Of a stretch of 27,946 nucleotides of DNA, positions 6,220 to 14,089 are shown in pieces (the first letter of the stretch is position 1; every line of letters starts with the position of its first letter). The notes below the pieces were generated by a model. It did no database searches. It saw only the letters and a program-made list of their open reading frames with translations, and was not told the DNA's origin. Position numbers and translations under genes: made by a program. The DNA is from an uncultured Prevotella sp. (GTDB lineage: Bacteria > Bacteroidota > Bacteroidia > Bacteroidales > Bacteroidaceae), in the NCBI GenBank assembly GCA_900551055.1, contig URUK01000034.1, positions 1 through 27,946 of the forward strand, given 5' to 3'.

Positions 6220-8652
6220 ATGAAGTATGTGATTATTGGCGGCGTGGCAGGTGGAGCAACCGCAGCTGCACGATTGAGGAGAGTTGACGAGATGTCGGAA
6301 ATCATCTTGTTGGAGAAAGGCAAGTACATATCGTATGCCAACTGTGGATTACCTTATTATATAGGCGGCGTTATTGAAGAACGCGGCAAGCTGCTGTTGC
6401 AGACTCCCGAGTCGTTCGGGCAGCGTTTCCGCATCGATGTGCGCGTGGAAAACGAGGCTACGGCAATAGACACTGAGAAGAAAACCGTGCTTACACGAAG
6501 AGCCGACGGCTCGGAATACAAAGAGACATACGACAAGCTCCTGCTGTCGCCCGGTTCAACGCCGGTTCGTCCGCCATTGGAAGGCATCGACTTGGACGGC
6601 ATCTTCACGCTGCGCAACGTTGAAGACACCGACAACATAAAGCGTTACATCACGGAAAAGCAAGTAAGGCGCGCCGTTGTAGTGGGCGCGGGCTTCATCG
6701 GCTTGGAAATGGCGGAGAACCTGCACCACGCCGGAGTGGCGGTGTCTGTTGTCGAGATGGGCAACCAGGTGATGGCACCCATAGATTATTCAATGGCCGC
6801 TCCCATCCACCAACACCTTGCCGACAAGGGCGTTTCGCTGTACCTTGAAGAGGGAGTGACCGGCTTCAGCCGCGACGGGAACGACCTTACGGCACACCTG
6901 AAAAGCGGCAAAAGCATCGTTGCCGACATGGTGCTGCTGTCTATCGGAGTACGTCCGGCCACGGCATTGGCCAAAGCCGCAGGCATAAAAACCGGTGAAA
7001 CGGGCGGCATCTGGGTTGACCCTTACATGCAAACATCGGCAAAAGACGTTTACGCCGTCGGCGACGCAATCGAGTTTCCACATCCGCTTACGGGCAAACC
7101 GTGGCTCAACTATCTTGCGAACCCTGCCAACCGGCAAGGCCGCATAGTAGCCGACAACATGGCACTTGGCAACACCGTGAAATACGAAGGCGCAATAGGA
7201 ACGTCCATAGCAAAAGTGTTCGACCTGACAGTGGCCTCAACCGGACTGGCCGCCAAGCGCCTGAAGCAGATGGGAATGGACTACCGCAGCTCGGTGACTC
7301 ACTCGTCATCGCACGCCGGATATTACCCCGACGCACTTCCGCTGACGCTGAAACTGACGTTCCACCCTACCACGGGGAAGCTCTACGGGGCGCAATGCGT
7401 GGGTTATGAGGGCGTTGACAAGCGCATAGACCAGATTGCACAGCTGATAAAGCACGGCGGAACGGTTTATGACCTGATGCAGACCGAGCACACCTACGCG
7501 CCGCCTTTCTCATCGGCCAAAGACCCGATTGCCATCGCAGGCTATGTAGCTTCCAACATTATCAGCGGCGCGATGCCTGTCATCACATGGCGCGAACTAC
7601 AGGCGGAAAAGGACAATATGACGCTGATTGACGTGCGCACAGCCGAGGAGCATTCGTTCGGCACGATACCCGGAGCGGCAAACATCCCGGTGGACGAGCT
7701 GCGCAACCGCCTTGACGAGATACCGACGGACAAGCCCGTAGTGCTGTTCTGCGCCGTCGGACTGCGCGGTTATCTTGCCTTTCGCATACTCACAGGGCAC
7801 GGATACAGCAACGTGCGCAACCTGATTGGCGGCTACAAGACATACTCCGCGGCAACGGCACCGGTTCCGCCGCCCACCCCTCAAAGCATCGAAGCCGCCC
7901 CGACGGCAGGCGGAAGCAACGACACTGGCACGCTGAAGATTAACGCCTGCGGACTGCAATGCCCCGGCCCGATAATGAAAGTGAAGCAGGCGATTGACAA
8001 TGCAGCGCCGGGTCAACGGGTGGAGGTGACGGCTACCGATGCCGGATTTGCCCGCGACGCGGACGCATGGTGCAACACCACGGGCAACAAGCTCATCGAA
8101 AAGAGCGAGAGCAAAGGCCGCTACACGGTAGTTATTGAGAAAGGCAACGCCTGCCCCACCCCGGCGACAGCCACGACGGACGGCCGCGGCAAGACGTTCA
8201 TCATGTTCAGCGACGACCTTGACAAAGCCCTTGCAACCTTCGTGCTGGCCAACGGCGCGGCGGCCACAGGCCAGAAAGTGTCGATATTCTTCACGTTCTG
8301 GGGGCTGAACGTCATCAAGAAAGTGCATAAGCCCGTCGTGCGGAAAGACATTTTCGGACGGATGTTCGGCTGGATGCTGCCCTCCAGCTCGCTGAAGCTG
8401 AAGCTGTCGCAGATGAACATGCTGGGCATCGGCAGCCGGATGATGCGTTACCTGATGAAACAAAAGGGCGTTGACTCGCTTGAAACACTACGCGAACAGG
8501 CGCGGCAGCAGGGCGTTGAGTTCATTGCCTGCCAGATGTCGATGGACGTGATGGGCGTAAGCCGCGAAGAACTGCTTGACGGCGTGACCATAGGAGGCGT
8601 GGCAACATACATGGAACGTGCCGACAAGGCCAATGTAAACCTCTTCATCTGA
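6220..8652 (+). CDS. CoA-disulfide reductase-like flavoprotein fused to rhodanese, TusA and DsrE domains
   Basis: 810 residues from the ATG at 6220; in-frame codons upstream are ignored because the FAD motif begins at once (MKYVIIGGVAGGATAAARL). Domains in order are: pyridine nucleotide-disulfide oxidoreductase (about 1-445) with the single redox cysteine C42 (SYANCGLPYYIGG) typical of CoA-disulfide/persulfide reductases and NADH oxidases; rhodanese (about 455-550) with C511 (FCAVGLRG); TusA/SirA (about 570-645) with C577 and the CPxP cysteine C581 (CPGP); DsrE/F-like domain (about 665-810) with C771. Such fusions are known in the family and are thought to reduce and relay persulfide sulfur. 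The exact substrate here is inferred. The protein is soluble. A MarR gene follows 249 bp downstream and may regulate it. Upstream only a near-consensus -7 box (TTACTTTG) is visible. Confidence 0.93.
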   Translation: MKYVIIGGVAGGATAAARLRRVDEMSEIILLEKGKYISYANCGLPYYIGGVIEERGKLLLQTPESFGQRFRIDVRVENEATAIDTEKKTVLTRRADGSEYKETYDKLLLSPGSTPVRPPLEGIDLDGIFTLRNVEDTDNIKRYITEKQVRRAVVVGAGFIGLEMAENLHHAGVAVSVVEMGNQVMAPIDYSMAAPIHQHLADKGVSLYLEEGVTGFSRDGNDLTAHLKSGKSIVADMVLLSIGVRPATALAKAAGIKTGETGGIWVDPYMQTSAKDVYAVGDAIEFPHPLTGKPWLNYLANPANRQGRIVADNMALGNTVKYEGAIGTSIAKVFDLTVASTGLAAKRLKQMGMDYRSSVTHSSSHAGYYPDALPLTLKLTFHPTTGKLYGAQCVGYEGVDKRIDQIAQLIKHGGTVYDLMQTEHTYAPPFSSAKDPIAIAGYVASNIISGAMPVITWRELQAEKDNMTLIDVRTAEEHSFGTIPGAANIPVDELRNRLDEIPTDKPVVLFCAVGLRGYLAFRILTGHGYSNVRNLIGGYKTYSAATAPVPPPTPQSIEAAPTAGGSNDTGTLKINACGLQCPGPIMKVKQAIDNAAPGQRVEVTATDAGFARDADAWCNTTGNKLIEKSESKGRYTVVIEKGNACPTPATATTDGRGKTFIMFSDDLDKALATFVLANGAAATGQKVSIFFTFWGLNVIKKVHKPVVRKDIFGRMFGWMLPSSSLKLKLSQMNMLGIGSRMMRYLMKQKGVDSLETLREQARQQGVEFIACQMSMDVMGVSREELLDGVTIGGVATYMERADKANVNLFI

Positions 8653-8728
8653 TGCCCCGGCACGGATAAACGCATCATAATCACCATAAGACTTAAAAGC
8701 ATTTCCGCATTTTACCTAATGCGAGGAG

Positions 8729-8859
8729 TTATAGGGAGTTAAAAGGAGTCATCACTCGCTGCGCTCGTTCAGGGAGTTAAAAGACAATAGCTTCTTAGGG
8801 TAATGTCCTTTAACTCCGGGCGACCGCAAGGGAGCCTAACTCCCGTTAACTTCCTATAA
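8729..8859. repeat. Long imperfect inverted repeat made of two GGAGTTAAA/GAGCGCAGCGAG modules
   Basis: The left half starts TTATAGGGAGTTAAAAGGAG and the right half ends with its near complement, giving an imperfect stem of about 60 bp centred near 8794. Each half carries one copy of a module consisting of TTAACTCC, then CGASCGCAGSGAG, then ACTCC; the left copy is inverted. Related single modules lie at 20672-20708, 22253-22293 and 22378-22431. The element fills most of the gap between the flavoprotein and marR. Confidence 0.8.
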
Positions 8860-8901
8860 ATCCTTGACTTTCTGCGGATATTCATAAAACTTAAAAGCAA
8901 G

Positions 8902-9264
8902 ATGGACAACACTTTATGCAAAATACGCGACCTGTACCGCGCCATAGCCGAGTTTGAAAGCTCGTTCTCGAAGACCTACGGCATATCGCTTAACGAGGGG
9001 ATGCTGCTCTGCACCCTGCTTGACAAAGGCCGGATGACATCGAGCGAGCTTGCCGACGCACTCGGACTGTCGCACTCGAACGCGTCGAAAGTAATCCGTT
9101 CGGCCGAGGAAAAAGACCTGATAACACGCCAGGTGGGGCAGAAAGACAAGCGGCAGATGAACTTCATACTGACAGCCGCAGGCCAGGAACTAATCACGCG
9201 GATTAAAGCCGCAACCTTCCAACTGCCCGAACTCTTGGAAAAGGCCGTAAGCCATACCGCCTGA
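8902..9264 (+). CDS. MarR-family winged-helix transcriptional regulator
   Basis: 120 residues. The winged helix-turn-helix is clear: GMLLCTLLDKGRMTSSELAD, recognition helix LGLSHSNASKVIRSAEEKDL, wing RQVGQKDKRQMNFILTAAGQ. The N- and C-terminal helices would form the dimer interface. MarR proteins are usually dimeric repressors released by small ligands or by thiol oxidation. This one has a single cysteine near residue 5 and another at about residue 37. Its position after the sulfur-relay flavoprotein suggests a redox or sulfur signal, but this is inferred from context alone. It is followed by a strong terminator. No clear promoter was found; the inverted repeat at 8729-8859 lies just upstream. 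Confidence 0.9.
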   Translation: MDNTLCKIRDLYRAIAEFESSFSKTYGISLNEGMLLCTLLDKGRMTSSELADALGLSHSNASKVIRSAEEKDLITRQVGQKDKRQMNFILTAAGQELITRIKAATFQLPELLEKAVSHTA

Positions 9265-9294
9265 CGCACCCAGGCAACAGGCTCATCAACAAGC

Positions 9295-9331
9295 AAGCCC
9301 CTAAAAGCAGCACGAGCTTTTAGGGGCTTTT
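9295..9331 (+). terminator. Intrinsic terminator of marR
   Basis: A perfect 14-bp stem (AAGCCCCTAAAAGC / GCTTTTAGGGGCTT), loop AGCACGA, ending in TTTT, 30 nt after the marR stop. It is nearly symmetric and could also stop minus-strand transcription. Confidence 0.85.
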
Positions 9332-9349
9332 AGAAACTGTTTTGATTTT

Positions 9350-9473
9350 TTTGTTAAATGGATTGAGATGTATTTTCGAGGCGTTTCTGATTGTTATTTG
9401 AGTAAGTTTAGCGGGCTAAACGTCGAAAATAACAATCGGAAACGACCGGAAAGACGCTCAAGACATTAACAAA
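9350..9473. repeat. Long imperfect hairpin B (about 124 bp)
   Basis: The ends TTTGTTAAATG and CATTAACAAA pair, as do CGTTTCTGATTGTTATTT and AAAATAACAATCGGAAACG further in. The apex is the perfect hairpin GTTTAG-CGGG-CTAAAC at 9406-9421. Symmetry is kept over nearly the whole length with small bulges. It precedes array B. Confidence 0.85.
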
Positions 9474-9556
9474 GAGCCATGCAGTTTCTCCATAAAAAGA
9501 GTCCTGAAAAAAAATCAAAACAGTTTCTTAGTTTGCGATTAACAGTAAAGAGATTT

Positions 9557-9689
9557 ACAAAAGGCCATCTTTTACATTGCGAAAGACCGTCTTTTACACG
9601 CCAAAAGGCCACCTTTTGCACGGCGAAAGAGCACCTTTTGCAACGTCTTAAATCATCGCCGCGTAAATAATTGATTGCCAGCGGCTTGC
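9557..9689 (+). repeat. 22-nt palindrome array B (4 units) with diverged tail
   Basis: Units start at 9557, 9579, 9601 and 9623, each exactly 22 nt, with cores such as CCAAAAGGCCACCTTTTGC. After a 26-nt spacer comes the tail TTGATTGCCAGCGGCTTGC (9671-9689), the most diverged of the seven. It lies upstream of the retropepsin-like gene and not behind a minus-strand stop. Confidence 0.85.
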
Positions 9690-9741
9690 CGGAGGCCGAA
9701 AAATATGCGGCGAAAAGCAGACAACCGACAAAATAATTTTG

Positions 9742-9749
9742 TACTTTTG
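9742..9749 (+). promoter_or_regulatory. Promoter -7 box of the retropepsin-like gene
   Basis: TACTTTTG fits TAnnTTTG and lies 28 nt before the ATG at 9778. An in-frame ATG at 9739 lies upstream of this box and would not be transcribed from it. No -33 TTG is at the expected distance. Confidence 0.6.
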
Positions 9750-9777
9750 CATTGAACAAACATTAAAAACCACAGTC

Positions 9778-10860
9778 ATGAAAAGCAGCATAAGGAATAT
9801 GTACAGAACTCTTTACAGCCATGTTTTCAAGGCGGCGACGATGGCATTCATGCTCATTCTGCCGACTATATGCGTTTACGGACAGACAAGTTTTGCCTTG
9901 ACGGAAGACCACGGGCACTATTTCTTCTATGCAACGGTGAACGGACACGAGGACACACGGCTCTTTATGGAGTCCGGGGTGCCGGGCATATTGATAAACG
10001 AGGCCGACTATGAACGGATATTGGCCGATGCGCAATTGGAGAAAGTGGACAAAGGCTACTCAAAGATAAGGTTCCTTAGCGGAACACATCACGTCAAACA
10101 GATTTACAAGGGGAAAGTAACCATTGGCGGATTGAGCTACAACGGCAAGATATACGTCATAGACAAACAAGACAAAATATGCATCCCCATGCACCGGCTG
10201 AAGAACGAAACCGACACGGCGGCATACATGGAAAGGCTGAATTTCAAGGAAAAGACCATTGACTTTATCACCCCTGACGACATTGACGTAACGAAGATGT
10301 ACAGGTTCAGGTTAGGAAGATACAAGGAAAATCCGGCCATCATCGCCAAGCTCGGCATCGCCGACACTTACGGGAACAAAAGAACCATTGTGGGAAAATT
10401 CATCTTCGACCTCGGCAACGCCTCCGCGCTGTACCTCCTCGAAAGCACTCCCGAAACGTCGTTGTTCCTTAAGCAAGGCAAGTTCAGGATTTTCCCGGCC
10501 AAAGACAAGTCGGGACGCAAGATTGCGGACGGCATCCTTGCCGACGTTTGCAGGATTGGGAACATAAGCAAAAGGAATGTGTCGATTGGAATAATCAGCC
10601 AATCCAATACAAAAGACATCATCGGATTAGTCGGCACAAAGATGTTCGAAGACGGCTACGCAATCATCGACCTTAAAAACAGATGCCTCTATTACGGAGA
10701 GGAACAACACCCCGTAACCGTGCGTGACACCATGCAGCTAAAGCTGAACCGCCGCATAACAAGCAGGAAAGCGGCACAAACACCACCGCTAAAAATGCCA
10801 AAAGGAAAGGCGGAAGAGCCGTGGGTGGGCGGCCTGTTGAAAGACATCGTGTTCCATTAA
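9778..10860 (+). CDS. Exported retropepsin-like (aspartyl protease fold) protein with altered catalytic motifs
   Basis: 360 residues from the ATG at 9778. A long signal peptide (about 1-36) ends in LILPTICVYGQ, so the mature protein is periplasmic or outer-surface. Two pseudo-symmetric aspartyl-protease-like halves can be seen. The first is a strand with LFMESGVPGILI where D-T/S-G would be expected. The second is KFIFDLGNASALYLL, again followed by a hydrophobic flap-like region and IIGLVGTKMFEDGYAIIDL, the usual end of the retropepsin-like family. The first half therefore has E for the catalytic Asp and the second has D-L-G. It may be inactive or work differently. The C-terminal 50 residues are basic and proline-rich. 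Its neighbours give no functional hint. Family membership is moderately sure; function is unknown. Confidence 0.72.
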   Translation: MKSSIRNMYRTLYSHVFKAATMAFMLILPTICVYGQTSFALTEDHGHYFFYATVNGHEDTRLFMESGVPGILINEADYERILADAQLEKVDKGYSKIRFLSGTHHVKQIYKGKVTIGGLSYNGKIYVIDKQDKICIPMHRLKNETDTAAYMERLNFKEKTIDFITPDDIDVTKMYRFRLGRYKENPAIIAKLGIADTYGNKRTIVGKFIFDLGNASALYLLESTPETSLFLKQGKFRIFPAKDKSGRKIADGILADVCRIGNISKRNVSIGIISQSNTKDIIGLVGTKMFEDGYAIIDLKNRCLYYGEEQHPVTVRDTMQLKLNRRITSRKAAQTPPLKMPKGKAEEPWVGGLLKDIVFH

Positions 10861-10883
10861 GGCTGTCCTAAGTCAGGCAAAAG

Positions 10884-11111
10884 TCATATTATACGCAAAG
10901 CCTGCAATAATATTATCACGCCAATAACGAAAAAAAGAAACCCACATCCCCATGAACGATTAGCCATTTCATTGTCAAAATTATACAAATCATTGGCTTT
11001 CACATCCTTCTTACCGTGCAAGAGCTGTTTGAAATGTACGTCCTTACGACATACATAACGTAAAAAAGGAAGCGTAAGCTCGTACCGACATATAAAATGA
11101 AACTGTTTCCG
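10884..11111 (-). pseudogene. 5'-truncated remnant of a small membrane protein gene
   Basis: An open minus-strand frame of 76 codons has no usable start near its beginning. It reads in part ...CRKDVHFKQLLHGKKDVKAN, then a hydrophilic stretch, then a single hydrophobic segment (GCGFLFFVIGVIILLQALRII) before the stop at 10884. The amino-acid pattern (soluble region, then one good membrane helix, then stop) looks like true coding sequence. The only in-frame ATG is 40 residues in. It lies downstream of the KilA-N gene on the same strand in AT-rich DNA. I cannot name the family. Confidence 0.4.
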
Positions 11112-11138
11112 TCAAAAAACACGCCCAACATATACCTA

Positions 11139-11939
11139 CTACTCCAACAATTTTCCATTATCATTGTTTTCCAATATACGCATTTGCTGTATCGCGATAC
11201 GGTTAAGTTTAACAAGACGTTCGCCCTGTTCCATGCCCTGATCAATAAAGACTGCATTCAAGTTTTCCATGTTCGACAAGCAAATCAACTCATTGATTGT
11301 AGCATAATCACGTATATTTCCTCTCAATTCAGGGTTTTGTTCACGCCATTGCTTAGCCGTCATGCCAAACATCGCAACATTCAAAACATCAGCTTCATTT
11401 GCATAGATCATATTAGCCTGCTTTGATGTAACCTTTGACGGAATAAGATTATGCTTTATCGCATCCGTGTGTATGCGATAATTTATTTTTGACAGCTCCC
11501 GTTTCACGTTCCAACCAAATTGAGCCTGCTCATGCTCTTTCAACCGTTGGAACTCACGTATAAGGTAAACCTTAAACTCCGGGCTTATCCACATGGCAAA
11601 TTCAAATGCTATATCTTTATGTGCGTAAGTACCACCGTACCTTCCAGCCTTCGCTATTATCCCTATTGCATTTGTCTTCTGCATCCATTCTTTTGCACTA
11701 AGCCTATAGCTGTTCAGGCCGGCATTACTTTTAATTATGTCGAATTCGGCATAATTAAAACTTGGGTTATTCAGCTTTTCCCATATGCCCAAGAACTCGA
11801 TAGTATTCCTATTTCTCAACCAATTTGAGAAAAAGAAATCACCGTCCTTAGCCTTCAACATATCTGTAAGGCTTATATAATCTTCTTCATTATGCTTTAT
11901 AACCGAAACGGATATGTCTTTAACATCAATCTTTATCAT
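11139..11939 (-). CDS. KilA-N domain protein
   Basis: 266 residues from the ATG at 11939. The N-terminal half (about 1-150) shows the KilA-N pattern: DYISLTDMLKAKDG, then FFSNWLRNRNTIEFLGIWE, then RYGGTYAHKDIAFEFAMWIS and FKVYLIREFQRLKEHE. The C-terminal half is helical with AKQWREQNPELRGNIRDYAT. KilA-N proteins are DNA-binding proteins of phages and mobile elements, also common as single genes in Bacteroidetes genomes. Base composition is clearly more AT-rich than the flanking genes, which suggests horizontal acquisition. A start at 11954 is rejected because the -7 box TATATTTG lies between the two ATGs. No partner gene is intact beside it. Role unknown; a phage-related or defence role is possible. 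Confidence 0.85.
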   Translation of the reverse strand: MIKIDVKDISVSVIKHNEEDYISLTDMLKAKDGDFFFSNWLRNRNTIEFLGIWEKLNNPSFNYAEFDIIKSNAGLNSYRLSAKEWMQKTNAIGIIAKAGRYGGTYAHKDIAFEFAMWISPEFKVYLIREFQRLKEHEQAQFGWNVKRELSKINYRIHTDAIKHNLIPSKVTSKQANMIYANEADVLNVAMFGMTAKQWREQNPELRGNIRDYATINELICLSNMENLNAVFIDQGMEQGERLVKLNRIAIQQMRILENNDNGKLLE

Positions 11940-11943
11940 AAAA

Positions 11944-11951
11944 CAAATATA
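11944..11951 (-). promoter_or_regulatory. Promoter -7 box of the KilA-N gene, nearly abutting the ATG
   Basis: TATATTTG on the minus strand ends only 4 nt before the ATG at 11939. A transcript from it would begin at or next to the start codon (leaderless mRNA). No good -33 TTG is visible. Confidence 0.6.
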
Positions 11952-11964
11952 CAATTAACACACT

Positions 11965-12384
11965 TTACCGCATCAGCCAGCGGCCTTTGTGATGCACCAT
12001 AGGCACTACTATTTCCTCGTTCAGGCTGTCGCCGAGGCACAGCACGAGGAAAACGTCGGAGGTGCGGACGTGCGATTTCTTGTCGGGCGACATTATTGTG
12101 TCGTTGACAAAGCGCATTATGCGCACACTGTTTACGCCGCGGTGCTCCGCCTCCATGCGCCCCACAAACATCGAGGCGTTGGCTTCAAGCTGCTCGCGGT
12201 ACGACGGCGGAATGGTGTCGGGCAGGTACATGCCGCGCACGAAATAAGCGTAGTTCCTGGCAAAGAGCGAGTCATAATACTCCTTCGCCGCCCTTGCAGC
12301 CGCGTCATCGGGCTTTTTCCCGTCCGAACAGGAGAAGAACGAGAGGGCGAAACAGGCGGATATGAAAAGGAAAAGCTTGCGCAT
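11965..12384 (-). CDS. Small lipoprotein of unknown function
   Basis: 139 residues. The signal peptide MRKLFLFISACFALSFFSC ends in a type II-like lipobox with C19, followed by SDGKK, so it should be lipidated and may reach the outer membrane. The mature part (KEYYDSLFARNYAYFVRGMY, RIMRFVNDTIMSP, EEIVVPMVHHKGRWLMR) resembles the cystatin/NTF2-like small lipoproteins of Bacteroidetes (DUF4878 style), but I cannot assign it firmly. It lies downstream of der on the same strand, beyond a 192-bp inverted repeat (12400-12591), so cotranscription with der is uncertain. No promoter of its own was seen. Confidence 0.82.
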   Translation of the reverse strand: MRKLFLFISACFALSFFSCSDGKKPDDAAARAAKEYYDSLFARNYAYFVRGMYLPDTIPPSYREQLEANASMFVGRMEAEHRGVNSVRIMRFVNDTIMSPDKKSHVRTSDVFLVLCLGDSLNEEIVVPMVHHKGRWLMR

Positions 12385-12399
12385 GGTAATTATTTATGA

Positions 12400-12591
12400 G
12401 TAGTTAAAGTAGTTAAAAGTAGTTAGAGTAGTTAAAGTCAAATGACTTGTTAAGTGAAAAACCATAAGTGAAAAGTGAACAATCATATAAATGAAGGCGT
12501 ATGCCCGATTATTCATTTTTCATTAATCATTGTTCATTCAACAAGTCATTTGACTTTAACTACTCTAACTACTTTTAACTACTTTAACTAC
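12400..12591. repeat. Perfect 52-bp inverted repeat between der and the lipoprotein gene
   Basis: Arms 12400-12451 and 12540-12591 are exact reverse complements over 52 nt, separated by 88 nt. The arms are made of GTAGTTAAA-type words followed by GTCAAATGACTTGTT. The inner region has a weaker complementary pair (GTGAAAAGTGAACAAT with ATTGTTCATTC). The outer edge is 8 nt from the der stop codon. Exact identity over 52 nt suggests recent formation or active maintenance. Confidence 0.93.
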
Positions 12592-12599
12592 CAAAATCA

Positions 12600-13913
12600 T
12601 TATTTCTGCCTTATAAAGATATTAATCGGCGAGCCGGTGAGCTTCCAGTTCTCGCGGATTTTGTTCTCGAGGAAGCGTTTGTAAGGCTCTTTTACGTATT
12701 GCGGCAGGTTGGCATAGAACACGAACGAGGGTATCTGCGTGTTCGGCAGCTGCGAACAGTACTTGATTTTGATGTACTTTCCCTTGATTGATGGTGGCGG
12801 ATAAGCCTCGATAAGGGGCAGCATAACCTCGTTGAGCCGTGTCGTTCCGATTTTCAGTTTGCGGCTAAGGTAAACATCCTTTGCCGTCTCAAGCACCTTG
12901 AAAATGCGCTGCTTTGTCAACGCCGAGGCGTAGATTATGGGGAAATCGGTGAACGGAGCCATGCGCTCACGTATGGCGTTGGTGAACGTGTCGATTACTT
13001 TCTGGTTCTTGTCGGGCACGAGGTCCCACTTGTTCACCACCACAACGAGGCTCTTGTTGTTCTTCTGTATAATCTGAAAGATGTTCATGTCCTGCATCTC
13101 TATGCCCCTTGTGGCGTCGAGCATGAGTATGCATACGTCCGAATTCTCGATTGCACGGATTGAGCGCATCACGCTGTAGAACTCCAAGTCCTCCGTAACC
13201 TTGTTCTTGCGGCGTATTCCCGCAGTGTCGACAAGATAGAAGTCGAAGCCGAACTTGTCGTAACGCGTGTAGATACTGTCGCGCGTCGTGCCTGCTATTT
13301 CGGTCACAATGTTGCGGTCTTCGCCGATGAATGCGTTGATTATGCTGCTCTTCCCTACGTTGGGACGGCCCACAACGGCGAAGCGCGGTATGCCTTCTTC
13401 AAGCAGTTCGCCGCTGTCTCCCTTGAGCTTTGACACCACGATGTCAAGCAGGTCGCCGGTGCCGCCGCCGCTGATGCTGCTTATGCAGATGGGGTCGCCC
13501 AAGCCGAGCTTGTAGAAGTCGGCTGCATAAAACTGCTGTGCGCTGTTGTCCACTTTGTTGACGACAAGCAATACGGGCAGCTTTGTGCGGCGGAGAATGG
13601 CGGCAACGTCCTCGTCAAGGTCGGTCACGCCTGTGCCAACGTCAACGAGAAACAACACAAGGTCGGCCTCCTCGGTAGCCACAATGACCTGCTTTCGTAT
13701 CTCTTCCTCGAATATGTCGTCAGACTTGACGACCCATCCGCCTGTATCTACTACGGAAAACTCGCGCCCGTTCCAGTCGCACTTGCCGTATTGGCGGTCG
13801 CGCGTGGTGCCGGCCACATCGCTGACGATGGCCTGGCGCGACTTGGTAAGGCGGTTGAAAAGTGTAGACTTGCCCACGTTCGGGCGGCCTACTATCGCTA
13901 CTAAATTTGCCAT
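12600..13913 (-). CDS. der: Ribosome biogenesis GTPase Der (EngA)
   Basis: 437 residues, the normal length. Two tandem GTPase domains are followed by a KH-like C-terminal domain. Domain 1 has GRPNVGKSTLFNRL near residue 8, DTGGW and NKVD. Domain 2 has GRPNVGKSSIINAF near residue 180, DTAGIRRK and NKWD. The C-terminal domain contains PPPSIKGKYIKIKYCSQ and FANLPQ-like text near its end. Der is an essential GTPase for 50S assembly. It follows era on the same strand with a 176-bp gap that holds an inverted repeat. The era-der pair close to fabH is a common Bacteroidetes arrangement. Confidence 0.97.
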   Translation of the reverse strand: MANLVAIVGRPNVGKSTLFNRLTKSRQAIVSDVAGTTRDRQYGKCDWNGREFSVVDTGGWVVKSDDIFEEEIRKQVIVATEEADLVLFLVDVGTGVTDLDEDVAAILRRTKLPVLLVVNKVDNSAQQFYAADFYKLGLGDPICISSISGGGTGDLLDIVVSKLKGDSGELLEEGIPRFAVVGRPNVGKSSIINAFIGEDRNIVTEIAGTTRDSIYTRYDKFGFDFYLVDTAGIRRKNKVTEDLEFYSVMRSIRAIENSDVCILMLDATRGIEMQDMNIFQIIQKNNKSLVVVVNKWDLVPDKNQKVIDTFTNAIRERMAPFTDFPIIYASALTKQRIFKVLETAKDVYLSRKLKIGTTRLNEVMLPLIEAYPPPSIKGKYIKIKYCSQLPNTQIPSFVFYANLPQYVKEPYKRFLENKIRENWKLTGSPINIFIRQK

Positions 13914-13922
13914 AACGTATAG

Positions 13923-14083
13923 AATTAAGAGTTAAGAGTTAAGAATTAAGAAAATATGCCTCTCCTCATTACGGCTCATTAACTCCGTGATTAAACCTGT
14001 TTTACACCGAGCAAGAAACAAAGCAGCGGAAAAACGTCCTGACAAGACACATTTTCTTAACTCTTGATCCTTGACTCTTAATT
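13923..14083. repeat. Inverted repeat between era and der (33-nt arms)
   Basis: Arms 13923-13955 and 14051-14083 match with 5 mismatches in 33, all transitions. They use TTAAGAGTTAAG words as in inverted repeat A. Just inside both this repeat and repeat A stand the same words: AAAATATGCC on the left, ACAAAGCA within and TTTTCTTAA on the right. The two are therefore probably related elements and not chance palindromes. Confidence 0.82.
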
Positions 14084-14089
14084 GTCAAC

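Noticed and set aside
7597..8463. Long minus-strand frame (288 codons) opposite the flavoprotein
   Set aside because: Antisense shadow of the rhodanese, TusA and DsrE domains, rich in His/Arg/Ala as usual for such shadows.
11000..11257. Minus-strand 85-codon frame overlapping the end of the KilA-N gene
   Set aside because: Its peptide has no domain features and overlaps KilA-N out of frame; the other frame (10884-11111) has better coding character.
2420..14083. The long inverted repeats as insertion sequences
   Set aside because: No transposase frame lies between any pair of arms, and inner lengths are only 16-95 nt; at most they are non-autonomous elements.
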